A stretch of 64,000 nucleotides of DNA from positions 248,001-312,000 of the forward strand of contig CASFTG010000001.1 in NCBI GenBank assembly GCA_949297805.1, read 5' to 3'. The translations under genes were made by a program, and so were the position numbers. This stretch comes from an uncultured bacterium (GTDB lineage: Bacteria > Bacillota_I > Bacilli_A > RFN20 > CAG-826). The notes beneath the pieces are model-generated. The model was not told the DNA's origin. It made no database searches and worked only from the letters and a program-made list of their open reading frames with translations. Within the stretch, counting starts at the first letter, position 1. Every line of letters begins with the position of its first letter. Below, one piece after another: positions 7,949 through 17,750 of this stretch.

Positions 7949-10900
7949 GAAAATTCTACCTGGCTATTCCTTTTGCCGCGATATGCTTAAGCTTAGCTTC
8001 CGTTCCGTCCATTTCCTTATCAAAGGCGGCTGAGAATGACGCCGAAACCTCCTCAAGCAGCGACTGGCGAAACGATGATCTGACCGGCGGCTTTGTCGAT
8101 GAGGATGGATTAGTTGAGGAAAATGCCCCTTACCTATCGATCGATTACCTCCATGTCGAATTAGGGAAACCCGCCTTGGTGGAGATTTATGGGGTGCCTG
8201 GCAATCGGTGGGTTGATGTTGAACGGAACAGCGCTTACATCAACGTCGAGAAAGTCGACGATAACCGCCAAATATATGAGATAAGCCTGAATTACAACGA
8301 CTATAACGGCCAGTCGGGTCAACATGCCCATGAGTCGGGGCAGATCGAGTTTACCTTCGATGATGTGACCTTATCCCTTCCCTTTGACCTCGAGCTCGGC
8401 TATTACCAAGACGGGCTATTCGATTTCCAACTCAATGCCGAGGGGACGGGCTATACTCTAACCGGGGTCAATGAGCTGCCGGAAAATATCGTCAAGGTCG
8501 CTATCCCGGCTTATTATCAGGAGTTGCCGGTGACGGAAATTGGCTCCTGGGCCTTTGAAGGCTTTTCCGCCGAAACGGTGGTGGTCCCGAGCACCGTCAA
8601 GAGTATCGGCGTTTCGGCTTTCGAATCGGCAGAAATGAATGGCGTATTCCTAACCGAAGGGTTGGAACGGATCGGTGATCGGGCGTTTTATCAAGCTTCC
8701 ATAGAAGAGGAATTGTCTTTGCCGCGGAGTTTGGTCTATATCGGCGATGACGCGTTCCGTTATCTCGCTTGCCCTCATCTATATTTTGCCAGCGATGAGG
8801 ACTCGGCCGCCCTCCGGTTCGGGACGATTGATTTTTCCTCGTCGGCCATTACTTATTCGACTTATCGGTTCGGCATTGGCTTCTATCGGCTAGAGGAGGA
8901 TTTCACCTTCTCCCTCATTGCGGTCAATTCGCTGATCAGCGGCTCGCTTTTCGTTCCCCGTTCGGTTCGTTCTTACCCGGTTAAGCGGATCGGCGACGGG
9001 GTCAATCCGATCTATGTCAGCGCTGAGGGTTCTACCGCCTATACTGTGTTCAATTTAGTGGAAATATCTGAAGGGGTGGAGGAAATCGCCCCCTATGCTT
9101 TTTATGGCCTCCACGATCCTTGGAAGTTCCCTTCCTCGATAAAAAAGGTCGGTGACTATGCCTTTGCGAGCGATCCTAAGAAGGTCGGAAGTGGCCGCGG
9201 CGAGGTCCTGCAATTTACTGGCGAGTTGGCGGAAGTCGGTTCGTATGCCTTTTCCCACAGCAACTATTACGTTGGTTTTTCCCAAGCGGAGCCCGGCGAA
9301 GGCTGGGCCATCGATTGGGATGAAACGGAACTTGATCCGTATTCCAATTCCTATGCCTATGGCCCCAAGATCGTCTTCGGCTTCTCTCATAACCTCAACA
9401 ACATCATCGACGGCATCTCCTATGCGGTGGCCGAGAAAGACGGGGAGGCCTATGCCATCGCCTTAAGCGGATCCTACCCCGACAAATTGAAGGCCACCGT
9501 ACAAGACGGTGAGACCGCGATCCCGGTCAAAGCCATCGCTCCCTATGCTTTCGTGGGCTGGACGGGGGATGAACTGGTTATCCCCGAGGGCATTGAGACC
9601 ATCGGTTATCGGGCTTTTGCCGATTGCGATTTCAACTTTCTCCGTCTCCCATCGACGCTAAAAAGCATTGATGACGAGGCTTTCTCCCCGAACAATAATC
9701 CGCAGGACCTTTATCGTGACGAGCGTATAAACATCATTTTCGTCCCTGATTCGGTGAACGAAGTCGGTGAGAAGGCTTTCGAGGGCAAGCGGGTCTATTA
9801 CGCTGGCTCGACGAAGCCGGCCGGCTGGTCAGCTGAGCTCTTGACCATTGATTTCCGTTATTCCAGTCAGTATATCAAACAGGACGGTTATTCTTTTTTG
9901 GCCGATGGAAACAAGGACGCGGTTTTGCTTAAAGGGCCGAACGAAGGGGTTATTGACCTTACTTCCGCTTTCCCGGACTATCGCTTCTCCGCCATTGGAC
10001 CCAAGGCATTCTATGGCTCTTCCATCACCTCCTTCGATGGTGGGGACCGGCTGGCTTATATTTATGAATCGGCCTTCCATAATTGCGCGTCTCTTTTGAA
10101 ATTCGTTTTCCCATCAAACTTGATTTATATCGGGGAATCAGCGTTCTTTGGATCGGGTCTCACGTCCATTAATATCGTTTCTGATAACCTTTGGCTCGGC
10201 GACATGTGTTTTGGCTCGAGCCAATTGAAAGAGGCGACTTTGAAATCCCCAACCGGCGGGATGAGGATTGGAGATTCCCTCTTCTATGGAGCTGCGCTGG
10301 AAAAGGCGACGATCCTTGTTCCTAACCTCGCCTTGCCGACTCACACTTTCTGCGAATGCCGGGAGTTGGACTCGGTCATCCTCGACGATTCGACTGCCTC
10401 GATCGGCGAACGGGCTTTCTCCTCTTGCCAAAGCCTGACTGACTTCGCCTTGCCTGCTAGCGTCACTTACATCGGTCAGAGGGCTTTTGAAAACACGCCG
10501 GTGGATTTCAACGATTTAAGCGGCATCGAATATATTGGCGATCGAGCGTTTCAATACGCGTTGGATGGTAGCTCCATCACCATTCCCCTCTCGGCGATTG
10601 CCGAGACTGAAGCCTTCGCTTACTCTTATGTCCAAGAAGTGACGGTGACCGGGGAAGGGGATTACCTTGGCGGAGCTTTCCGTGGCTGTTATAACCTTAA
10701 GAAGGTGACTTTGCCCTCGACCATTAAGCATATCGACGGGTCTTTCGACCATGCCAAACTTGAGGAGTTCACCTGCCCGGATTCGTTAGAGACGATCGAC
10801 GGGGCCGCGTTCCGGTCGACCAATATTTCGTCCTTCCAAGCCGGGCCGTCATTAAGGACCATTGGGGATGATTGCTTCCGGGAATCCTCTTACTTGGATT

Positions 10901-11187
10901 ACGCCGATCTTTCGGGGGTGACGACCCTCGGAGACCGGGCCTTCCTTAGCGCCAAAAAGGAATGCCTTTTCTACCTATCCGCCGATTTAGAGGAGGTGGG
11001 GGAAGAGGCCTTCAACTCGCAATCCACCATCTATTGCGCCACCATCTATTGCGCTTTCTCCGAGGAAGAGGCGGACGCGATTTTCCCGGCCGGCTACCAA
11101 GAATGGAATGTCAGTTTCCATTTCAATGCCTCCCATGAACAATTCAACGAGGCTGTCGCCAACAAGATGGCTAGTTCCGCCATTTGA
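7945..11187 (+). CDS. Large BspA-type leucine-rich-repeat secreted protein
   Basis: 1080 residues. An N-terminal signal peptide (MRKFYLAIPFAAICLSLASV) without a lipobox Cys suggests secretion by signal peptidase I. No LPxTG sorting signal or C-terminal membrane anchor is visible. From about residue 180 to the end there are many LRR_5/BspA repeats, with recurrent IGDRAF, IGERAF and VxLPSSVxxIxxxAF units interrupted by non-repeat inserts. It overlaps the upstream LRR lipoprotein as ATGA and has a strong GGAGG inside that gene, so the two are translated together and probably act at the cell surface as a pair. Ligand unknown. Confidence 0.85.
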   Translation: MRKFYLAIPFAAICLSLASVPSISLSKAAENDAETSSSSDWRNDDLTGGFVDEDGLVEENAPYLSIDYLHVELGKPALVEIYGVPGNRWVDVERNSAYINVEKVDDNRQIYEISLNYNDYNGQSGQHAHESGQIEFTFDDVTLSLPFDLELGYYQDGLFDFQLNAEGTGYTLTGVNELPENIVKVAIPAYYQELPVTEIGSWAFEGFSAETVVVPSTVKSIGVSAFESAEMNGVFLTEGLERIGDRAFYQASIEEELSLPRSLVYIGDDAFRYLACPHLYFASDEDSAALRFGTIDFSSSAITYSTYRFGIGFYRLEEDFTFSLIAVNSLISGSLFVPRSVRSYPVKRIGDGVNPIYVSAEGSTAYTVFNLVEISEGVEEIAPYAFYGLHDPWKFPSSIKKVGDYAFASDPKKVGSGRGEVLQFTGELAEVGSYAFSHSNYYVGFSQAEPGEGWAIDWDETELDPYSNSYAYGPKIVFGFSHNLNNIIDGISYAVAEKDGEAYAIALSGSYPDKLKATVQDGETAIPVKAIAPYAFVGWTGDELVIPEGIETIGYRAFADCDFNFLRLPSTLKSIDDEAFSPNNNPQDLYRDERINIIFVPDSVNEVGEKAFEGKRVYYAGSTKPAGWSAELLTIDFRYSSQYIKQDGYSFLADGNKDAVLLKGPNEGVIDLTSAFPDYRFSAIGPKAFYGSSITSFDGGDRLAYIYESAFHNCASLLKFVFPSNLIYIGESAFFGSGLTSINIVSDNLWLGDMCFGSSQLKEATLKSPTGGMRIGDSLFYGAALEKATILVPNLALPTHTFCECRELDSVILDDSTASIGERAFSSCQSLTDFALPASVTYIGQRAFENTPVDFNDLSGIEYIGDRAFQYALDGSSITIPLSAIAETEAFAYSYVQEVTVTGEGDYLGGAFRGCYNLKKVTLPSTIKHIDGSFDHAKLEEFTCPDSLETIDGAAFRSTNISSFQAGPSLRTIGDDCFRESSYLDYADLSGVTTLGDRAFLSAKKECLFYLSADLEEVGEEAFNSQSTIYCATIYCAFSEEEADAIFPAGYQEWNVSFHFNASHEQFNEAVANKMASSAI

Positions 11188-11207
11188 ATCTAACTGGTTA
11201 TATCGCT

Positions 11208-12359
11208 ATGGACTATCGGAAGGAATCGCTGAAGAAGCACCAAGAATGGCAGGGTAAGATCGAGATCAAACCCCGGGTGGAGGTCGATAGTAAGGACGCG
11301 TTGTCCTTGGCCTATACCCCTGGCGTGGCGGAGCCGTGCTTGGCTATTCGCAATAACCCAGAACTGAGCTTTGAATTGACTAGACGTTGGAATACCGTCG
11401 CCGTCATCACCGATGGGACCGCCATCTTAGGGCTGGGCAACATCGGCCCTGAAGCCGGGATGCCGGTCATGGAAGGGAAGGCGGCGTTATTCAAAGCCTA
11501 TGGCGATGTCGATGCCGTTCCCCTTTGCCTCCATACCCAGGATAGCGAAGAGATTATCAAGACCATCAAGATCATCGCCGGCTCTTTCGGCGGGATTAAC
11601 CTTGAGGACATCGCTGCTCCACGGTGCTTCGAGATTGAAAAACGATTGATCGATGAACTCGATATCCCCGTCTTCCATGATGATCAGCATGGGACCGCCA
11701 TCGTGGTCGGGGCGGCTTTACTCAATGCCTTAAAGTTGGTTGAGAAGGATATCGCAAAGATCAAAGTCGTCATCAATGGCCCGGGGGCGGCCGGCACGGC
11801 CATCGCCAAATTCCTCCTTTCCTTAGGCGTTAAGCACATGAAGGTCTGTGGAATCAATGGTCTCCTTTCCCCGGATGATGAAAGTTTAAATCCCGCCCAA
11901 CATGAACTGGCGGTTTTGACTAACCCAGAAAAACAACACGGGCTTTTAGCCGATGCCTTGGTTGGAGCCGATGTCTTCATCGGGGTCTCAGTCGGGAATA
12001 TTGTGACTCCCTCGATGATTGCCAGCATGAGCGTTAAGCCCATCGTCTTTGCCTTGGCCAATCCGATTCCCGAGATCACGCCCGAGAAAGCTAAGGAGGG
12101 CGGAGCCTATATCGTCGGGACCGGTTCCTCCGAATATCCCAATCAGATCAATAATGTCCTGGTCTTCCCGGGTCTCTTCCGTGGGGCTTTGGATGCGCGG
12201 AGCAAGATAACCGAGGTGATGATGATCGCCGCCTGCAAGGCCATTGCCGAAGCGACTGGGGACATTTCAATCGACCGTATTTTGCCTTTGGCCTATGAAA
12301 AAGCCACCCACCAACGGGTGGCGAAGGCGGTGTATGAAGCCGCTAGTCGACCGAGATAA
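11208..12359 (+). CDS. NAD(P)-dependent malic enzyme
   Basis: 383 residues from the ATG at 11208; an in-frame TTG at 11184 overlaps the previous stop but would add an unusual N-terminus. Short prokaryotic malic enzyme, catalysing oxidative decarboxylation of malate to pyruvate and CO2. Signatures: [11 protein letters not shown] with the catalytic Tyr region, [10 protein letters not shown] with the catalytic Lys region, metal-binding [12 protein letters not shown], Rossmann [13 protein letters not shown], and [10 protein letters not shown]. Only 20 bases separate it from the LRR gene, so it may be co-transcribed, although no good ribosome-binding site is seen. Its 3' end overlaps the convergent XRE gene by 17 bases. 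Cofactor preference cannot be decided from sequence. Confidence 0.92.
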   Translation: MDYRKESLKKHQEWQGKIEIKPRVEVDSKDALSLAYTPGVAEPCLAIRNNPELSFELTRRWNTVAVITDGTAILGLGNIGPEAGMPVMEGKAALFKAYGDVDAVPLCLHTQDSEEIIKTIKIIAGSFGGINLEDIAAPRCFEIEKRLIDELDIPVFHDDQHGTAIVVGAALLNALKLVEKDIAKIKVVINGPGAAGTAIAKFLLSLGVKHMKVCGINGLLSPDDESLNPAQHELAVLTNPEKQHGLLADALVGADVFIGVSVGNIVTPSMIASMSVKPIVFALANPIPEITPEKAKEGGAYIVGTGSSEYPNQINNVLVFPGLFRGALDARSKITEVMMIAACKAIAEATGDISIDRILPLAYEKATHQRVAKAVYEAASRPR

Positions 12360-12798
12360 CGACGGTGGTGCCGTCTTCGTCGGCGATGTTGATGATCTCG
12401 CCTCTGACCCCGGATTCGACCGCCTCGATCAATTGCTCGATGTCGATCCCGTCGAATTTGGGGGAGATGAGGTGAAGCCCCTTGCCGACCAGCCCTTTGA
12501 CGATGAAGAAGGGCAATTTGATGTTGACCTGGTCTTTCCCGGGCTCGGAGACGTGGACGTGGATGACGGCGTCCTTTGATTCAAGGGGACGCTTGGTCTC
12601 GGCTTTGCCTAACAGGTAATCGACGGTAACGTCGAAGTAAGTGGCGATTTTCGGCAGCAAGGTGATGTCGGGATAGCTTTGGCCGGTCTCCCATTTGGAG
12701 ACGCTTTGGGAAGTGACGCCGAAGGCGGCCGCCACTTCTTCTTGGGTTTGCCCTTTCTCTTTCCGAAGGGCGAGGAATCGTTCAGCGAACTGTTGCAT
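12343..12798 (-). CDS. XRE-family transcriptional regulator
   Basis: 151 residues. An N-terminal Cro/C1-type HTH occupies residues 1-65 (RKEKGQTQEEVAAAFGVTSQ, SVSKWETGQSYPDITLLPKI, YFDVTVDYLLG). A ~85-residue C-terminal domain follows, of alternating beta and amphipathic segments ([38 protein letters not shown]), whose family I do not recognise; it may be a ligand-binding or dimerisation domain. An AAAGGAGG ribosome-binding site precedes the ATG. It is in the same orientation as the methyltransferase upstream, with a 119-base gap able to hold its own promoter. Confidence 0.85.
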   Translation of the reverse strand: MQQFAERFLALRKEKGQTQEEVAAAFGVTSQSVSKWETGQSYPDITLLPKIATYFDVTVDYLLGKAETKRPLESKDAVIHVHVSEPGKDQVNIKLPFFIVKGLVGKGLHLISPKFDGIDIEQLIEAVESGVRGEIINIADEDGTTVVISVD

Positions 12799-12917
12799 TT
12801 CAGTTGCCTCCTTTGTGCTTCCAATTTACTTTTGGCTTCTCGGCCGGACAATGACGCGGTAGGCGGATTCATCAACTAGGGGTTGGTTTGGCTCAACCGG
12901 TAGTTTAAATGGCCGCT

Positions 12918-13661
12918 TTATTTATGCAATACCGCTTTAACCGCCAAGAAAGAGGGGATTTGCAGCTCTTTGAGCCTTCCAGAGGAATTATAGTCGTCGA
13001 AAAGGTCAGCAATTTCGAAGGAGGACCGCAAAAGGGCGCTTAATTGCTCACCGACGGTATGGGAGAATTGGTAACCGTCCTCTTCGCTATATTGTTCGGG
13101 ATTGGCAATCGGGTCATAGGGGAATCTGGTGTCGATATGATGCTGATCGCTCGAAAGGAAATTGGTCCCGATGTCGAAACCGATCAAAAGGGTTCCTTTA
13201 TCTTTGAGGACCCGGGCGCATTCTTTAATGACCGGTTCAACCTTCTGGATGTAGCAAAGCGAAACCGGGGCAATGATCAGATCGAACTCGTTGTCTTTAA
13301 AAGGCAGGGGCTCGCTGATGTCGCCTTTGGTTATGTTGATGGCATAGCCTTCCCGGTCCGCCACCATCTTATCCGCGACTAATTGGGCATCGGATATATC
13401 GATCAGGGTGCATTTAGCCCCCAATAAACTCAGGATCGCCATCTGCTGGCCGCCGCCGCTGGCTAAGCCTAAAACCTTCTTCCCTTTTAAGTTAGATGGA
13501 AGCCAATTTTTCGGTACGGGGGTAACGGAAGTTAAGTAAAGCTGGTAATCGCCTTGTCGGACCATTTCACATTGCTCCGGGCTTAAAGGCGTGCCATATT
13601 CCCAGCCCTCTTTTGCCCAAGCGTCGAACATCTGGGCGTTCTTTTGGGCGTAATCGTTCAT
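12918..13661 (-). CDS. Class I SAM-dependent methyltransferase
   Basis: 247 residues. Rossmann-type Methyltransf_11 domain: motif I is VLGLASGGGQQMAIL (~res 59), the acidic SAM-binding residue lies in CTLIDISDAQL (~res 85), the DIS-P-F motif is GDISEPLPFKDNEFDLIIAP (~res 113), and ECARVLKDKGTLLIGFD follows. It overlaps the upstream HAD gene as ATGA, so the two are coupled. Related short Methyltransf_11 proteins act on small molecules, but the substrate is not evident. Confidence 0.88.
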   Translation of the reverse strand: MNDYAQKNAQMFDAWAKEGWEYGTPLSPEQCEMVRQGDYQLYLTSVTPVPKNWLPSNLKGKKVLGLASGGGQQMAILSLLGAKCTLIDISDAQLVADKMVADREGYAINITKGDISEPLPFKDNEFDLIIAPVSLCYIQKVEPVIKECARVLKDKGTLLIGFDIGTNFLSSDQHHIDTRFPYDPIANPEQYSEEDGYQFSHTVGEQLSALLRSSFEIADLFDDYNSSGRLKELQIPSFLAVKAVLHK

Positions 13662-14452
13662 TTATCGATGACGCCGAAGTGGACTAAGGCGTTATAAAGC
13701 CCGTCGTCTTCGATGTTATCGGTGACGTAATAGGCGGCTTGCTTGGCTTCGTCTTTGCCGTTGCCTAGGCAGATCCCGTATTTGACCATCTCGAACATCG
13801 GGATGTCATTGAGGTCATCGCCGAAGGCCATGGCTTCCTCTTTTTTCAGCCCCAAGTGGTCATACATGGTCTTGATGCCTTTGGACTTCAAGAACTCGTA
13901 CTGGGTGAATTCGGTGTTGTCGTCGGCGAAGCGGCGGAAACGTAGGTGATGCGTTTTGGCATATCCCTCCAATAGGGGATCGCTTTCTTTAGTCGAGAAG
14001 ACTTGGACCGATAAAAGACGTTCGCCTTTATATTCCTCAATCGGGCGGGGGAAGGGTTCATAGAAGACATGATAGAAACCTTCGACCAGCTGTTTATCGA
14101 CGGCCTTGATATAGGTGGTGTATTGGCCAAGCAGGTTATAGCCGAATCCATGCTCGTTGAGGAAAGCGATGAAGTCGTCTTTGATGTCGTCATCGATGAA
14201 GTCGGCGTAAATCGTTTGCTCCTTGGTGAAGCAAGCGCCGCCATTATGGGTGACGAAGCAATCGAAAGGGATGAGGTCGAAGGTCCTTAAACGCTGCAAG
14301 GCGTAATAGGTCCGGGCGGAGTTGATGACTAACTTGATCCCTTTTTCATGGGCTTTGTTTAAACCCTCGACCCCTTTCATATTGAAGGTCCGGGTCTTGT
14401 GGTCGAAGAGGGTCCAATCGAAATCGCAGAAGATGGCTTTGATGTTTGGCAT
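13658..14452 (-). CDS. Cof-type HAD-superfamily phosphatase
   Basis: 264 residues from the ATG at 14452 (MPNIKAIFCDFDWTLFD), preferred over the far upstream 14611 because the HAD domain starts there and a -10 box lies six bases before it. HAD motif I is CDFDWTLFD (Trp in place of the usual Gly), motif II lies in LVINSARTYYAL, and the motif IV region is AFGDDLNDIPMF. The C2-type cap and overall length fit Cof/YbjI-like sugar- or nucleotide-phosphate phosphatases. ATGA overlap with the methyltransferase gene. Substrate unknown. Confidence 0.88.
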   Translation of the reverse strand: MPNIKAIFCDFDWTLFDHKTRTFNMKGVEGLNKAHEKGIKLVINSARTYYALQRLRTFDLIPFDCFVTHNGGACFTKEQTIYADFIDDDIKDDFIAFLNEHGFGYNLLGQYTTYIKAVDKQLVEGFYHVFYEPFPRPIEEYKGERLLSVQVFSTKESDPLLEGYAKTHHLRFRRFADDNTEFTQYEFLKSKGIKTMYDHLGLKKEEAMAFGDDLNDIPMFEMVKYGICLGNGKDEAKQAAYYVTDNIEDDGLYNALVHFGVIDK

Positions 14453-14458
14453 AGGCGA

Positions 14459-14487
14459 AGTATAGCAAGGATGCGGAGAAGGATAAA
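14459..14487 (-). promoter_or_regulatory. Probable leaderless promoter of the HAD gene
   Basis: On the minus strand TATACT (14464-14459) lies six bases before the ATG at 14452, with TTTATC (14487-14482) 17 bases upstream. No Shine-Dalgarno sequence is present. The -35 box is weak, so this is moderate evidence. Confidence 0.4.
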
Positions 14488-14600
14488 CTGGGAAGGGTGT
14501 TTGATTTGACCGCTTAGTCGCGAGGTTTAGCGACATGTTTTCGTTTACTATTTCATTTACTTTGGGATTTGCCGATGCCAATTGACATTTTGGTTGGTGG

Positions 14601-14629
14601 TTGACCGCCACCCGGTCGCCCGATAAACT
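14601..14629 (+). promoter_or_regulatory. Probable leaderless promoter of the 14636 gene
   Basis: TTGACC (14601-14606), a 17-base spacer and TAAACT (14624-14629) end exactly six bases before the ATG at 14636. The start codon would be at or next to +1, and no Shine-Dalgarno sequence is present. Confidence 0.5.
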
Positions 14630-14635
14630 TTCGCT

Positions 14636-15184
14636 ATGCCATCACTATTAATGTTTACCGGATATATCCAAAGCGAAGTTGCAAAGCTTTTTGATTCTTG
14701 GTGGGGCTTAAAAGGCGTTATGGAAAGCGGGCAATACCGCTATGGGCCTTATGAAAAAATCAAAAAAGTCCGCTTCCGGGCGGTCAATTTCTATAAGTCC
14801 CAATTAAAAGAAGATTATATTTACGTGAATCACGACCCCAACAAGGCCCGGGTTTCCCAGCGTCCAGACGGGGTTTTTGTCGTCACCGTCCCTGTGATAG
14901 CTCGGGCCTTAAAAAGCGGCGATGCCCCCGATATGCCCTCGCATTCTGTCTATACCGGCACCATCCAGCACAATATCCATTTGAGTGAGGATATTTATCG
15001 TCAGTATGTTGATATTGGCAAAGCGGGAGGCTATGTCGAGGAAGATATCGCCAATGCCGAAAGATGGATCAAGGAAGTTCTCGAGGTGAAGTTATCGTTT
15101 GGCAGCTATGCTGGTACCCCTTTTGAACTTCATCTTGATGTCGTCACCTATCAGCAAGCCAAGATGCGGACTGATCGCATTTAG
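14636..15184 (+). CDS. Protein of unknown function
   Basis: 182 residues, soluble, no signal peptide or membrane segment. I do not recognise the family. It begins MPSLLMFTGYIQSEVAKLFD, has basic patches around residues 40-60 (KIKKVRFRAVNFYKSQLKED), and a mixed alpha/beta character to the end. Codon use and frame are those of a real gene, and a strong promoter immediately precedes the ATG. It is divergent from the HAD/methyltransferase pair and lies just before the McrBC locus, so it may belong to the accessory stretch, but nothing in the sequence links it to defence. Confidence 0.65.
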   Translation: MPSLLMFTGYIQSEVAKLFDSWWGLKGVMESGQYRYGPYEKIKKVRFRAVNFYKSQLKEDYIYVNHDPNKARVSQRPDGVFVVTVPVIARALKSGDAPDMPSHSVYTGTIQHNIHLSEDIYRQYVDIGKAGGYVEEDIANAERWIKEVLEVKLSFGSYAGTPFELHLDVVTYQQAKMRTDRI

Positions 15185-15743
15185 TTTTGATATTGATTTG
15201 GAAGTCGAGCCAGTTATTAAAAGTCACGTTTTACCGCCACTTTCTTAGGCTTCGGCTAGCGTCTTGAATTCGGGATCAGCGATGGTTTTGACGATGGCCG
15301 AGACGTCCTCCTTCGTGAGATTTCTGCATTTGTTCATCTGGTCCCATCCCAGCCCAGGGCGAGCAGAACATCGATATTTTAAGCGGCGCAGGACATGACG
15401 TTTCTAATCAAACAAGAAAGCGGTTTTGTAATTTTCTGCTTTCGCATATCTTTAGTGAATTCAGTTTTGGCACAAAAGTTGGCCTATTGCGTATAGGGAT
15501 TGATATCTTAGTGAAAATTTTTGCTATTTTTTACAAAAATTCTCAATAGGAATCCAAGCGTGGCCTTTTTACACAATTGAAGCCTTTGGAAGACCGGACC
15601 CACGGTTTGGGTTAGGACACACAAAAGAGGTATGAGGTTTTCTGCTTTTGAATTCCCCCTTATTGTTAAATGGGCTAGTATTTAAAAGGAATTTGGACGT
15701 ATCGGTTAAAATGAATCGCGACCGATAATCATGAGGAGAATGT
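15185..15743. other. Non-coding region before mcrB with possible gene remnant
   Basis: On the minus strand, about 15247-15345 encodes a plausible protein C-terminus (MNKCRNLTKEDVSAIVKTI, then ADPEFKTLAEA and stop), but no start or upstream domain can be found, so it is at best a decayed fragment. The next ~300 bases are AT-rich. Just before mcrB is an inverted repeat ATCGGT-14-ACCGAT (about 15700-15726) that could be an operator, followed by an AGGAG ribosome-binding site. Confidence 0.3.
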
Positions 15744-17750
15744 ATGCTTGACCTTGACCGTTTAAAGATGTTGTTGGAGCCGTATAAACGGAATTTTTCC
15801 AAAATTTGGAAAGATGAAAAATACAAATGGGAGGCCGTGAAGTGCTTCCAAGACAATTGGGATTTGAAAGCCGTTGACTTTGCTGATATGTTAGATCGGT
15901 CGCTTAGCAAGACCAATAATCTATTGGCTTCTAATAACAATTTTCCTAAAGCCATGATTGTCGATTTTGCCAAAACCGCGCCAGACGAAGTGCGTGCTAT
16001 GTTTTCGTCTCTGTTTGATGAAAGCAAAGACGTCTACGACAGAATCAAAGCGTTTAAAGCCCAAGCAGAGACTGTACGGCAGAAATACCGGAGTGGGGCG
16101 AAACAACATTATCAATACGAAAACGCCATTAGTACCTATCTCTGGCTTCGCTTCCCTGACAAATATTACATATATAAATTCATGGAGGTAAAGGCGACCT
16201 GTGAAAAACTTGGGGCGAATTACCAGTTTAAGAAGGGCGATTATGAGAACGACATTCGTAACTTTCTGAATTTCTACGATGAGATAAACGTCGAACTTAA
16301 AAAAGATCACGAATTGATAAACTTGTTCCAGTCACAACTTACCGATACTTGTTATCTCGATCCGGAATCAAGAACGCTGACGTTGGATTTTGGCTATTTC
16401 GTCAGCAACTATCATCAAGTTCCTTCGGCCGATGATGGGAATGAGCCGCTGGAAAAAAACGATCCGCCTAGAGAAGCAGCCCCAAAGAACTATTGGTGGC
16501 TCAATGCCAACCCCAAGATCTGGAGCTTTTCCAATATCGCGGTTGGCGAGACCCAGTCCTATACGCTTTATAACGAGAACGGGAATAAACGCCGCGTTTT
16601 CCAAAACTTTCTCGACGCCGAGGTCGGGGATGTGGTTATCGGGTATGAGTCGAATCCCGCCAAGCAAATCGTAGCCCTGGCCCGTGTTAGCGCTAAACAA
16701 GACGGCGATAAGATATACTTCCAGAAAGTCGAGGGCTTAGCCTCCCCGATTGATTATGCCACCCTCCGTGCCTGCCCCGAGCTGAAAGGGATGGAGTATT
16801 TCCAAAACCCGCAGGGCAGTTTGTTCAAACTAACCAAAGATGAATACGATTTCATAATGGATCTGATTCGCGAGGCCAATCCGCTTCCAGTCAAGAATGA
16901 TCTTCCGACTTATGGGCAGAGCGACTTCCTGCGAGAAGTGTATATGACGAAGGACCGTTATGATGACTTGGTTGGGTTGCTTCGGAACAAGAAAAACATC
17001 ATCCTCCAAGGCCCGCCGGGCGTCGGCAAAACCTTTGCCGCCCGTCGTTTAGCCTGGTCCATGATGGGAGAAAAGGACGATGACCGCATTCAATTCATTC
17101 AGTTCCATCAAAGCTATTCTTACGAAGACTTCGTGATGGGATATAAACCCGCGGATGAAGGATTCAAATTGAAGCCTGGCATCTTCTACGACTTCTGCCA
17201 GAAGGCCGCCAATCAGCCGGATAAGGATTTCTTTTTCATCATCGACGAAATCAATCGTGGCAATCTGAGCAAGATCTTTGGCGAATTGCTAATGCTGATT
17301 GAAAAGGATTATCGTGGAAGTAAAGCCACCTTGGCCTATAACGGACTTCCGTTTTCGGTGCCCGAGAACCTCTACATCATCGGCATGATGAACACCGCCG
17401 ACCGGAGCCTTGCCATGATTGATTATGCCCTCCGGCGTCGCTTCAGCTTCTTTACTATGGAGCCGGCCTTTGATTCCGATGTTTTCGTCGCATACCAAAA
17501 GGGCCTAAACAACGAGAAGCTTGATAAACTCATCGATGAGGCCAAAAACCTAAACGACGAGATCTCGAAAACGCTTGGTCCGGGCTTTTGCATCGGCCAC
17601 AGCTATTTTTGTGGGCAGAAACAATGCACCGATGAATGGCTGCGCTCAATCGTTGACTACGACATCCTCCCGACTCTTAGCGAATATTGGTTCGACGACT
17701 ATAGTAAATTCGAGAGTTGGAAGACCGTCCTGCAAGGCATAGTCAAGTGA
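15744..17750 (+). CDS. mcrB: McrB-like AAA+ restriction NTPase with EVE-like modified-base reader domain
   Basis: 668 residues. The N-terminal ~230 residues are helical and charged, without a recognised family. Residues ~249-375 (YWWLNANPKIWSF, VGDVVIGYESNP, IVALARV, FFKLTKDEYDFI-like end) resemble an EVE/PUA-type modified-base reader. The McrB AAA+ module follows: Walker A GPPGVGKT (~res 423), Walker B FFFIIDEINRGNLSKIFGEL (~res 496) and sensor MMNTADRSLAMIDYALRRRF (~res 550). McrB proteins recognise modified cytosine in DNA and drive the McrC nuclease by NTP hydrolysis, so this is expected to restrict modified phage or foreign DNA. The next gene, mcrC, overlaps its stop (GTGA). Confidence 0.88.
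   Translation: MLDLDRLKMLLEPYKRNFSKIWKDEKYKWEAVKCFQDNWDLKAVDFADMLDRSLSKTNNLLASNNNFPKAMIVDFAKTAPDEVRAMFSSLFDESKDVYDRIKAFKAQAETVRQKYRSGAKQHYQYENAISTYLWLRFPDKYYIYKFMEVKATCEKLGANYQFKKGDYENDIRNFLNFYDEINVELKKDHELINLFQSQLTDTCYLDPESRTLTLDFGYFVSNYHQVPSADDGNEPLEKNDPPREAAPKNYWWLNANPKIWSFSNIAVGETQSYTLYNENGNKRRVFQNFLDAEVGDVVIGYESNPAKQIVALARVSAKQDGDKIYFQKVEGLASPIDYATLRACPELKGMEYFQNPQGSLFKLTKDEYDFIMDLIREANPLPVKNDLPTYGQSDFLREVYMTKDRYDDLVGLLRNKKNIILQGPPGVGKTFAARRLAWSMMGEKDDDRIQFIQFHQSYSYEDFVMGYKPADEGFKLKPGIFYDFCQKAANQPDKDFFFIIDEINRGNLSKIFGELLMLIEKDYRGSKATLAYNGLPFSVPENLYIIGMMNTADRSLAMIDYALRRRFSFFTMEPAFDSDVFVAYQKGLNNEKLDKLIDEAKNLNDEISKTLGPGFCIGHSYFCGQKQCTDEWLRSIVDYDILPTLSEYWFDDYSKFESWKTVLQGIVK

Noticed and set aside
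15569..16310. Minus-strand frames overlapping the start of mcrB
   Set aside because: They lie opposite the clearly coding mcrB N-terminus and resemble nothing.
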